Assembly (NCBI GenBank): GCA_947173865.1
Contig: CAMWGS010000129.1
Coordinates: 1-6,040 of the forward strand
DNA length: 6,040 nt
Direction of reading: 5' to 3'
Origin: an uncultured Ruminococcus sp.
Lineage (GTDB): Bacteria > Bacillota > Clostridia > Oscillospirales > Ruminococcaceae
The position numbers and the translations under genes are program-made. Under the pieces are notes generated by a model. That model saw only the letters and a program-made list of their open reading frames with translations, was not told where the DNA came from and did no database searches. Positions 1 to 5,552 of this stretch are shown piece by piece. Within the stretch, counting starts at the first letter, position 1, and each line of letters starts with the position of its first letter.

Positions 1-68
1 CAGCTCCCATTTGCTCTTGTTGATTTTTTTTAACTCCGCTATTAGTCACTCCCAAAGAAATATAAGTC

Positions 69-98
69 TTGACAAAATCCTGAGCAATGGTATATAAT
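69..98 (+). promoter_or_regulatory. Sigma-A-type promoter of the cysE-cysS operon
   Basis: A perfect -35 hexamer TTGACA (69-74) and a perfect -10 hexamer TATAAT (93-98) are separated by 18 bp. Transcription should start near 104-106, which places the whole T-box leader in the transcript. Both boxes match the consensus, so the promoter is probably strong and constitutive, with control exerted afterwards by the leader RNA. No operator-like palindrome is visible over the boxes. Confidence 0.88.
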
Positions 99-276
99 AG
101 TATAAGCAATATTTTTAAAAGCGTAGCAGTCAGAGTAACTTTTTTTTAGTCTTTCAGAGAGTATCGGGACGGTGTGACGGTACAGACGGAAAAAGTGAAG
201 TGCGTCTGTCAGCTCTGCGGAGGAAAACACAAAGTATTCCGCAGCGTTTCCTTCGTTACGGGATAAAGCTATAAAT

Positions 277-306
277 CGGAGTGGAACCGCGTTATATACG
301 CCTCCG
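277..306 (+). promoter_or_regulatory. T-box antiterminator element
   Basis: CGGAG (277-281) pairs with CTCCG (302-306), and GCG (289-291) pairs with CGC (299-301). The 5' strand carries the 7-nt bulge TGGAACC (282-288), which in this family captures the free 3' end of uncharged tRNA. The hairpin loop is 292-298. The 3' strand shares bases with the 5' arm of the terminator that begins at 301, so the two structures exclude each other. Confidence 0.93.
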
Positions 307-341
307 GAGGTGATTTTCATGCCTCCGGGGGTTTACTTTTT
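301..341 (+). terminator. Conditional intrinsic terminator of the T-box leader
   Basis: The 5' arm CCTCCGGAGG (301-310) pairs with CCTCCGGGGG (322-331) over 10 bp with a single G-U pair. The loop is about 11 nt and is followed by a T-rich run (332-341, interrupted by AC). The 5' arm overlaps the antiterminator. Charged tRNA-Cys should therefore favour termination here, upstream of the cysE ribosome binding site at 345-351. Confidence 0.93.
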
Positions 342-358
342 AATAAGGAGGAAAAAAT

Positions 359-1006
359 TTGTTCAGATATATACGGAGAGATATCCGACTTATAAAGGAG
401 CGTGACCCTGCGGCACGCAGTACTTTTGAGATATTAATGACATATCCCAGTCTTACCGCAGTAAGAAGTTACCGTGTAGCACACTGGTTCTATAAAAGGA
501 AGATGTTTACGGTAGCACGTATAATTTCACAGCGTGCAAGGAAAAAAACTGGAATTGAAATTCATCCCGGTGCAGAAATCGGTAAAGGACTTTTTATTGA
601 CCACGGAATGGGTGTGGTTATCGGTGAAACTGCTGTAATAGGGGATAATTGTTTGCTTTATCAGGGTGTTACGCTCGGAGGTACGGGAAAGGACAAGGGA
701 AAACGTCACCCCACGCTCGGACACAATGTACTTGTCGGAGCGGGTGCGAAGGTTCTCGGACCTTTCAGGGTAGGCAACAATGTGAAAATTGCAGCTAATG
801 CCGTAGTTCTCAACGAAATTCCCGACAACTGCACGGCAGTTGGTGTTCCGGCAAGAGTAGTGAAAAGAAACGGTCAGAAAGTTTGTTCTGACGTTTGCAG
901 GGAGATTGACCAGATTCATATTCCCGACCCTGTTTCTCAGGAACTGTGCCGTCTGAATACGGAACTTGAACGACTGAAAAATGAAGTTTCAGAGATGAAA
1001 AAATAA
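359..1006 (+). CDS. cysE: Serine O-acetyltransferase (CysE)
   Basis: CysE transfers an acetyl group from acetyl-CoA to L-serine, giving O-acetylserine, the carbon skeleton for cysteine synthesis in the cytoplasm. The protein has 215 residues, the short form usual in Firmicutes (E. coli CysE is about 273). An N-terminal helical part (about 1-60) contains the ERDPA motif with the conserved acidic residue D16. A left-handed beta-helix of hexapeptide repeats follows (about 65-170). It carries D81-H82 in the IDHG motif, H117 in the RHP motif, and the family signatures GETAVIGDN and GVTLGGTGK. The C-terminal 30 residues look helical and charged, and lack a terminal isoleucine. The start is TTG at 359: AAGGAGG (345-351) sits 7 nt upstream, and the resulting N-terminus MFRYIRRDI fits the family, whereas the next ATG would remove part of it. 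It is the first gene after the cysteine T-box, so it should be induced when tRNA-Cys is uncharged. Confidence 0.96.
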   Translation: MFRYIRRDIRLIKERDPAARSTFEILMTYPSLTAVRSYRVAHWFYKRKMFTVARIISQRARKKTGIEIHPGAEIGKGLFIDHGMGVVIGETAVIGDNCLLYQGVTLGGTGKDKGKRHPTLGHNVLVGAGAKVLGPFRVGNNVKIAANAVVLNEIPDNCTAVGVPARVVKRNGQKVCSDVCREIDQIHIPDPVSQELCRLNTELERLKNEVSEMKK

Positions 1007-1011
1007 ATCAG

Positions 1012-1041
1012 AGTGCCGATATTCCAAAGAATGTCGGCACT
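1012..1041 (+). other. Intergenic hairpin after cysE without a U tract
   Basis: A 12-bp inverted repeat (1012-1023 with 1030-1041, one G-U pair) closes a 6-nt loop just after the cysE stop codon. The bases that follow (GTATAAAATTG) are not a T run, so it does not look like an efficient intrinsic terminator. It could be a weak attenuator, a barrier to 3' exonucleases that stabilises cysE mRNA, or a processing site. Which of these applies is inference. Confidence 0.7.
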
Positions 1042-1067
1042 GTATAAAATTGTGTGAATAAAAGTAA

Positions 1068-1072
1068 AGGAG
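1068..1072 (+). promoter_or_regulatory. Ribosome binding site that sets the start at 1080
   Basis: AGGAG lies 7 nt before the ATG at 1080. An in-frame TTG at 1074 would lie only 1 nt from it, too close for normal initiation, so ATG at 1080 is preferred. Confidence 0.75.
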
Positions 1073-1079
1073 TTTGGAG

Positions 1080-1598
1080 ATGTCTGTATATTTTAATTTC
1101 GGACTTGAATACATACGTTTCAGAGAAAGACAGATTGACGGAATTATTGACTATTTACAGTATGACTTGAAAATGGACAGGGAGGAGCTTGCAATGCCAC
1201 CCGAAAGAATGACGATAAGCTATGGTGTTGCAGACAAGACAAGGAGAATACGTGCCTCTTTGCTTGAATGGAGCAGTTTTCACAGCGGTCGTTTTTTTGA
1301 TGATACGTCAGAATATAATGATGTTGAGATAATCATTTCATTTGACAATAAATTCTTTACTGCCAAAGGTGTAAAAAGCAGTTTTATGGGAACTATATCG
1401 GAAATAGAATTTCCTCACGGTTTCCCCGATGACCGATATTCTTGGGACTGGTATGAACAGCTTGCCTATCAGGCAGGCGGACTTCTTACCGACGACAGAC
1501 GGCTTGCGGCGTTTGCTTCACAGGAAGCGGAAAAGGACAGAAATTTCAATCTCTTTAAAAATGAAAAAGAGACACTTGAGAGATATCAGAAATTATAA
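1080..1598 (+). CDS. Hypothetical cytosolic protein between cysE and cysS
   Basis: I do not recognise the family. With the ATG at 1080 the protein has 172 residues, no signal peptide and no membrane segment. It is probably soluble and cytoplasmic. Visible traits are an aromatic N-terminus (MSVYFNFG), a charged segment with PPERM at about 40-44, a beta-like stretch VEIIISF at about 82-88, a Trp-containing patch SWDWYEQ at about 121-127, and a charged C-terminal tail from about 149 that is likely helical. There are no cysteines, no obvious nucleotide-binding loop and no metal-binding cluster. It lies 73 bp after cysE and 21 bp before cysS on the same strand, with its own good ribosome binding site, so co-transcription under the cysteine T-box is likely. 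The position hints at a link to cysteine or translation, but that is guilt by association only. Confidence 0.8.
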   Translation: MSVYFNFGLEYIRFRERQIDGIIDYLQYDLKMDREELAMPPERMTISYGVADKTRRIRASLLEWSSFHSGRFFDDTSEYNDVEIIISFDNKFFTAKGVKSSFMGTISEIEFPHGFPDDRYSWDWYEQLAYQAGGLLTDDRRLAAFASQEAEKDRNFNLFKNEKETLERYQKL

Positions 1599-1619
1599 TT
1601 TTAAAAGGAGCGGTTTACG

Positions 1620-3029
1620 ATGCAGTTATATAATTCACTTTCACATAAAAAAGAGGAGTTTGTTCCTCATGAGGCGGGAAAAGCAAGTATTTACACCTGC
1701 GGACCTACTGTATATCACTATGCACATATAGGTAATCTTCGTACTTATATCATGGAGGACGTTCTTGAAAAATATCTGCGTTTTACAGGTCTTGATGTGA
1801 AGCGTGTCATGAACATAACAGACGTCGGACATCTTACAAGCGACGGCGACACAGGTGACGATAAAATGTTGAAGGGTGCAAAACGTGAACACAAGACAGT
1901 AATGGAAATAGCACAGTTCTACACGGACGCATTTTTCAGTGACTGTAAAAAACTCAATATAAAAACTCCTGACGTTGTAGTTCCTGCCACTTCCTATATG
2001 GATGAATTTATACGTGTAATTGAAGTTCTTATGGAAAAAGGCTACGCATACGAGGCAGGCGGAAATATTTACTTTGATACCTCAAAGCTTGATAAATACT
2101 ATGTTTTCAACGACTTCAAAGAAGAAGACCTTGCTGTAGGTGTACGTGAGGGTGTTGAAGAAGATGAAAATAAACATAACAAGGCTGACTTTGTTCTTTG
2201 GTTCACGAAATCAAAGTTTGATTCACAGGAACTTAAATGGGACAGTCCTTTTGGTGTAGGTTATCCTGGCTGGCATATTGAATGTTCCTGTATAAGCATG
2301 AAGAATCTCGGCGAATATCTTGACATTCACTGCGGAGGAATTGACAACGCTTTTCCTCATCATACCAACGAAATAGCACAAAGTGAAGCTTATCTCGGTC
2401 ATGAGTGGTGCAATTACTGGTTTCATGTACATCATCTCAATACAAACAGTGGTAAGATGAGTAAGTCAAAGGGTGAATTTCTTACAGTTACACTTCTTGA
2501 GGAAAAGGGATATAATCCTGTTGTTTACAGATATTTCTGTCTGTTGTCCCATTACAGAAAGTCGCTTGTTTTTGATTGGGATAATCTCAACAATGCCGTG
2601 ACCTCCTATAATAAGCTTGTTGAAAAAATCGCTCCGCTTACGTCTGATAAGTCGGGAAAGGTTGAAACAACCGAATATGACCGTCTTATGAAAAATTTTA
2701 CGGACGCTCTTGACAATGACCTTAATACTTCTCTTGCAATTACTGCCGTTTATGATGTTCTTAAATCAAAGACAAATGCTGTGACAAAGCTTGCACTTAT
2801 TTCAGAATTTGACAAGGTTCTTGGAATTGACCTTATAGCTAATGCCGAAAAGTCTGCTGAGGAAGACAACGAGGAAATTCCGTCGGAAGTAATTGAACTT
2901 GTTGAACAGAGAAAAAATGCACGTAAAGAAAAGAATTTTGCTCTTGCCGACGAACTCAGAAATAAAATTGCCGAACTCGGTTACGAAGTCAAGGAAACAA
3001 GGCAGGGTACAGAAATAAATAAAATATAA
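1620..3029 (+). CDS. cysS: Cysteinyl-tRNA synthetase (CysRS)
   Basis: This class I aminoacyl-tRNA synthetase charges tRNA-Cys with cysteine using ATP. It has 469 residues, close to the E. coli enzyme (461). The catalytic Rossmann fold shows the HIGH-type signature HIGN (36-39) after the conserved CGPTVY (27-32), and KMSKS at 279-283. The zinc ligands that recognise the cysteine thiol are all in place: C27, C222 in WHIECS, H247 and E251 in the FPHHTNE segment. The C-terminal part (about 340-469) is helical, as expected for the DALR/anticodon-binding region, and ends with the typical segment RNKIAELGYEVKETRQGTE. AAAGGAG (1604-1610) lies 9 nt before the ATG. Regulation by a tRNA-Cys T-box makes a direct feedback loop, because low charging raises synthesis of the charging enzyme. 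Confidence 0.98.
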   Translation: MQLYNSLSHKKEEFVPHEAGKASIYTCGPTVYHYAHIGNLRTYIMEDVLEKYLRFTGLDVKRVMNITDVGHLTSDGDTGDDKMLKGAKREHKTVMEIAQFYTDAFFSDCKKLNIKTPDVVVPATSYMDEFIRVIEVLMEKGYAYEAGGNIYFDTSKLDKYYVFNDFKEEDLAVGVREGVEEDENKHNKADFVLWFTKSKFDSQELKWDSPFGVGYPGWHIECSCISMKNLGEYLDIHCGGIDNAFPHHTNEIAQSEAYLGHEWCNYWFHVHHLNTNSGKMSKSKGEFLTVTLLEEKGYNPVVYRYFCLLSHYRKSLVFDWDNLNNAVTSYNKLVEKIAPLTSDKSGKVETTEYDRLMKNFTDALDNDLNTSLAITAVYDVLKSKTNAVTKLALISEFDKVLGIDLIANAEKSAEEDNEEIPSEVIELVEQRKNARKEKNFALADELRNKIAELGYEVKETRQGTEINKI

Positions 3030-3044
3030 AAAGCAGGTGCAGGA

Positions 3045-3758
3045 ATGAAAAAAATTTCAGTTTGTATTATATGTCTGCTTACTGTATTTGTGTTTACCGC
3101 CTGCGATAAACCGAAATTTGATGGTGCATGGGAAATCTGTACATCTGACGGCATTCAACTTGGTTATAAAGTCAATTTCAGAAATGACGGACAGGTGAAA
3201 ATTTATGGAATAAACGAAGAATATGAAGTCATTGACAGTGATACCATTAAAATAAGTGGCGATAATCTTGATTTTAAAGTGATAGACAAAGATGAAAAGC
3301 TTGTTTGTATTCACGATATATCAGAAAAAGCACAGAAAAGATGTCTTGATTCAACTGCTGAAAATCTAATGAAATCAATTAATACAGTTTTAGTTGAGAT
3401 GGACGAGGAAGGTATTTTTTTCAGTGACCCTGCTGTAATATGTTCAGACGAAAGCAGAAGTATCAATGCAGTTCCCGAAAATGCAGGAAGTGACTTTGAT
3501 ATTTCTGAAAGTATAAGTAATTATTTCAGTGATATTGATGAATATCAGTATATTTTCTTTATAAAGCACGCTGCTTGTTATGGTGTGGTATGTACGTATA
3601 AATCAGATAATGATATTGTCGGATTGTGCAATGAAAGATTTCTTGTGAACACTGACAGCGAAATAAATTCCGATAAGTTTGATTTTGACAGTGATATGAA
3701 TTTTGATGATATATATGAATATTACAAAAGTCAGGTTTCTACAGAAAATCCGGTATAA
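3045..3758 (+). CDS. Putative lipoprotein, paralog of the gene at 5553
   Basis: A 237-residue exported protein of unknown function. The N-terminus is a lipoprotein signal: two lysines, a hydrophobic core (4-17) and a lipobox FTAC with the lipidated cysteine at 20. The mature protein should sit on the outer face of the membrane. Residues about 22-90 look beta-rich, beginning KFDGAWEIC, like the small Gly-x-Trp lipocalin-like domains of many Firmicutes lipoproteins. From about 100 comes a helix (LDSTAENLMKSINTVL) and then an alpha/beta part with a very acidic tail. The mature form has eight cysteines (20, 32, 88, 100, 133, 178, 183, 195). It starts 15 bp after cysS with only a modest ribosome binding site (AGGT at 3035-3038). 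The paralog shares the order of these blocks, including MDEE, ICSD and the INA-PENA-DFD pattern. The lipoprotein call is solid; the role is unknown. Confidence 0.85.
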   Translation: MKKISVCIICLLTVFVFTACDKPKFDGAWEICTSDGIQLGYKVNFRNDGQVKIYGINEEYEVIDSDTIKISGDNLDFKVIDKDEKLVCIHDISEKAQKRCLDSTAENLMKSINTVLVEMDEEGIFFSDPAVICSDESRSINAVPENAGSDFDISESISNYFSDIDEYQYIFFIKHAACYGVVCTYKSDNDIVGLCNERFLVNTDSEINSDKFDFDSDMNFDDIYEYYKSQVSTENPV

Positions 3759-3779
3759 TAGTATGGAGATAAAGAAAAT

Positions 3780-4274
3780 ATGAATTTAAGAAAAGCAGTA
3801 CAGACTGATATTAATGTTGTCGCCGATATTTACAAGAGCGTAATAGGTTTTAATTATTCGCTCTGGACGGAAGATTATCCGACAATTCAGAACGTAATGC
3901 AGGATTTCAGAAACGGAAATCTTTATGTATTTGAGGATAATAATATAATAATCGGTGCTTGTTCTGTGGAATCGGAAAGTGTCTTTGAAAATAATGACTT
4001 CTGGAAAATCAATGACGGCACACAGTGTGAAATATCAAGAATAGTGATTGCTCCCGAATATCAGGGAAACGGATATGCACGTATAATGGTGGGAAATCTT
4101 ATTGACATACTGTCAGAAAATGGCTTTGAATCGGTTCATCTTTTTGTTGTGAAAAGTAATATTCCTGCTGTTGAAACATACAGAAATCTTGGTTTTGATT
4201 TTTCAGGGGAGTGCAGTATGTTCGAACATGAATATTTTGCTATGGAATACATTGTAAACAGAAAAGAGGTTTGA
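3780..4274 (+). CDS. GNAT-family N-acetyltransferase
   Basis: An acetyl-CoA-dependent acetyltransferase of the GNAT superfamily, 164 residues, cytoplasmic. The core beta strand and acetyl-CoA loop read ISRIVIAPEYQGNGYA (85-100), with the pyrophosphate-binding Q-x-x-G-x-G/A motif at 95-100. The later motif NIPAVETYRNLGF (127-139) is the usual GNAT C-terminal signature. An N-terminal LRKAVQTDI segment matches the common first strand and helix. The substrate cannot be predicted; small amines, amino acids or a protein N-terminus are all possible. GGAG (3765-3768) lies 11 nt before the ATG. The gene follows the lipoprotein gene by 21 bp, and its stop is 1 bp from the yycJ start, so it is probably co-translated with yycJ. 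Confidence 0.9.
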   Translation: MNLRKAVQTDINVVADIYKSVIGFNYSLWTEDYPTIQNVMQDFRNGNLYVFEDNNIIIGACSVESESVFENNDFWKINDGTQCEISRIVIAPEYQGNGYARIMVGNLIDILSENGFESVHLFVVKSNIPAVETYRNLGFDFSGECSMFEHEYFAMEYIVNRKEV

Positions 4275-4275
4275 A

Positions 4276-5058
4276 ATGGCAAGAATATACCCGCTTTTCA
4301 GTTCAAGCAAGGGCAACGCCCATTTTATAGGGACTGAAAAGGGTGGAATACTTATAGACTGCGGAGTGAGTTACAGAAAACTTTCCTCCGCACTTGAAAT
4401 AAACAGAATACCGCTTAAAGCCGTACAGGCGGTTTTCATAACGCACGAACACAGTGACCACGTTGCAGGACTTAAAATGCTTACTAAAAAAACAGGTGCT
4501 ACTGTTTACGGTAAAAAGAAAACATTGCAGAAACTCTGTGATGAAGATAAAATTTCACCGCAGTCGCCCGTTATTGAAATGAAAGGCAGTATAGCCTGTG
4601 CAGACATGGAAATTACAGGTTTTGATGTTTCTCATGATGCAGTACAGCCTTGCGGTTACAGAATACATACAGCCGACGATAAATATTGTGCCATATGTAC
4701 TGACACAGGTTATATAACGCCTGAAGCCGACAAGGCTTTTACAGATTGCAGAATGGTTCTTATAGAGTCAAATTATGATGAAAATATGTTGCGGACGGGA
4801 AATTATCCTCTTTATCTGAAAGAGCGTATACTTTCAATGAATGGTCATCTTTCAAATGACGACTGTGCTTTACAGGTCGGAAAGCTGATTGAACGTGGAA
4901 CGGTTTATTTTCTTCTCGGACATCTCAGTCAGGATAATAATACGCCGTATATTGCCGATTCAACGGTGCAGAAAAGTCTTTCAGGCTATAAACGAAACAA
5001 GGATTATTTAATGGGTGTTGCACCTGTTGAAACTAAAGGAGGGGCGGTGATTTTCTGA
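4276..5058 (+). CDS. yycJ: YycJ/WalJ-type metallo-beta-lactamase-fold hydrolase
   Basis: 260 residues with the metallo-beta-lactamase fold and no signal peptide. Metal ligands are visible: H57, H59, D61 and H62 in the THEHSDH motif, H120 in VSHDA, D143 in CTDTGY and H216 in GHLSQDNN. The segments NYPLYLKERILSMNGHLSN (178-196) and GHLSQDNN (215-222) are characteristic of the YycJ/WalJ branch rather than of beta-lactamases or RNase J. In B. subtilis and S. aureus the ortholog is the last gene of the walRKHIJ cell-wall two-component operon and has been linked to DNA repair and cell-division coordination; its natural substrate is not settled. Here walRK is not next to it, but rlmH follows immediately, a neighbour also found near wal loci. 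Its TGA overlaps the rlmH ATG (TGATG), indicating translational coupling. Confidence 0.93.
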   Translation: MARIYPLFSSSKGNAHFIGTEKGGILIDCGVSYRKLSSALEINRIPLKAVQAVFITHEHSDHVAGLKMLTKKTGATVYGKKKTLQKLCDEDKISPQSPVIEMKGSIACADMEITGFDVSHDAVQPCGYRIHTADDKYCAICTDTGYITPEADKAFTDCRMVLIESNYDENMLRTGNYPLYLKERILSMNGHLSNDDCALQVGKLIERGTVYFLLGHLSQDNNTPYIADSTVQKSLSGYKRNKDYLMGVAPVETKGGAVIF

Positions 5059-5531
5059 TGACAATAAATCTTATAGTTATAGGAAAACTTAAAGAGGACT
5101 ATCTTCGCAGTGCCTGTGCGGAGTATATAAAGAGGCTTTCAAGATACTGTACTTTTGAGCTTCATGAACTCGACGAATGCAGGTTAAGTGATAATCCGTC
5201 CGAAAAGGAAATAAATTCGGCACTACAGAAAGAAGCGGTAAATATAAAAAAGTATGTAAAAGGTATGATAATACCGATGTGCATTGAGGGAAAACAACTG
5301 ACAAGCGTTAAGTTTTCAGAAAAAATATCGTCGGCAGGTGTGAACGGTTTCAGCACTGTTACTTTCATAATCGGAAGTTCTTTCGGACTTTCTCCCGAAA
5401 TAAAAGCAATGGGCAGTTTTAAACTTTCTATGTCAGAAATGACTTTCCCACACCAGCTTGCAAGAATTATGTTACTGGAACAGATTTACAGGGCATTTCA
5501 GATTGCAGAGGGCGGAAAATACCATAAATAA
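5058..5531 (+). CDS. rlmH: 23S rRNA pseudouridine-1915 N3-methyltransferase (RlmH)
   Basis: RlmH (YbeA/OrfX) uses S-adenosylmethionine to methylate N3 of pseudouridine 1915 in helix 69 of 23S rRNA, on assembled 70S ribosomes. The protein has 157 residues, the usual length for this SPOUT-fold dimer. It shows the start MTINLIVIGKLKEDYL, the SAM-binding knot segment FIIGSSFGLS (103-112), the signature LSMSEMTFPHQLARIMLLEQ (123-142) and the C-terminal YHK (155-157). Two small departures from the common pattern are GSS where GGS or GGP is frequent, and GGKYHK where GxPYHH or GxPYHK is frequent. The purine-rich AGGAGGGG (5037-5044) lies inside the end of yycJ, about 13 nt before the ATG. With the 1-bp overlap, translation likely depends on terminating yycJ ribosomes. 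Confidence 0.96.
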   Translation: MTINLIVIGKLKEDYLRSACAEYIKRLSRYCTFELHELDECRLSDNPSEKEINSALQKEAVNIKKYVKGMIIPMCIEGKQLTSVKFSEKISSAGVNGFSTVTFIIGSSFGLSPEIKAMGSFKLSMSEMTFPHQLARIMLLEQIYRAFQIAEGGKYHK

Positions 5532-5552
5532 AATATTATTTAGGAGTAGGAA

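Larger units (their letters stand above)
105..341 (+). promoter_or_regulatory. T-box riboswitch, cysteine specific (tRNA-Cys sensor)
   Basis: This transcribed leader senses uncharged tRNA-Cys and controls read-through into cysE. Stem I can be folded by eye. CAGA (131-134) pairs with TCTG (205-208). Above it lies a specifier loop with GTA (135-137) opposite GAAGTGCG (197-204). ACTTTTT (138-144) then pairs with AAAAAGT (190-196), and GTCT (149-152) with AGAC (184-187). An AGAGAG-type bulge (156-161) follows, then an apical stem GTATCG/CGGTAC (161-166/178-183) closing a GGACGGTGTGA loop typical of T-boxes. The specifier triplet is TGC (201-203), a Cys codon, followed by a purine. A 7-bp hairpin (215-221 with 238-244) is the likely Stem III. 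The T-box sequence (278-291) matches about 12 of 14 consensus positions. Its UGGA (282-285) would pair with a tRNA ending UCCA, and tRNA-Cys normally carries U73. Specifier, discriminator base and downstream genes all agree on cysteine. Confidence 0.95.

Noticed and set aside
1..49. Minus-strand open frame running off the left edge, readable from a GTG at 49 (VTNSGVKK...), with a weak divergent promoter-like pair (59-64 and 82-87 on the minus strand)
   Set aside because: The only purine-rich stretch overlaps the GTG itself, the ATG at 10-8 has no good ribosome binding site, and 16 codons are too few to judge. Sequence to the left would decide.
42..320. Minus-strand open frame of 92 codons across the leader
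   Set aside because: It lies antisense to the promoter and T-box RNA, whose base-paired structure explains the sequence; the protein resembles nothing I know.
527..919. Minus-strand open frame of 130 codons inside cysE
   Set aside because: It is antisense to the conserved hexapeptide region of cysE and is a by-product of its codon pattern.
1429..1731. Plus-strand open frame bridging the unknown gene and cysS
   Set aside because: It overlaps both real genes in another frame, has no proper ribosome binding site and has a low-complexity basic product.
2809..2838. TTGACA followed by a TATAGC-like box inside cysS
   Set aside because: The -10 match is poor and spacing is about 19 bp; the bases are explained by the conserved C-terminal coding sequence of cysS.
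3685..3715. Possible internal promoter, TTGACA (3685-3690) and TATATA (3710-3715), ahead of the GNAT gene
   Set aside because: Spacing is 19 bp and the -10 matches four of six bases in an Asp/Tyr/Ile-rich coding stretch that produces such boxes by chance. 5' end mapping could revive it.
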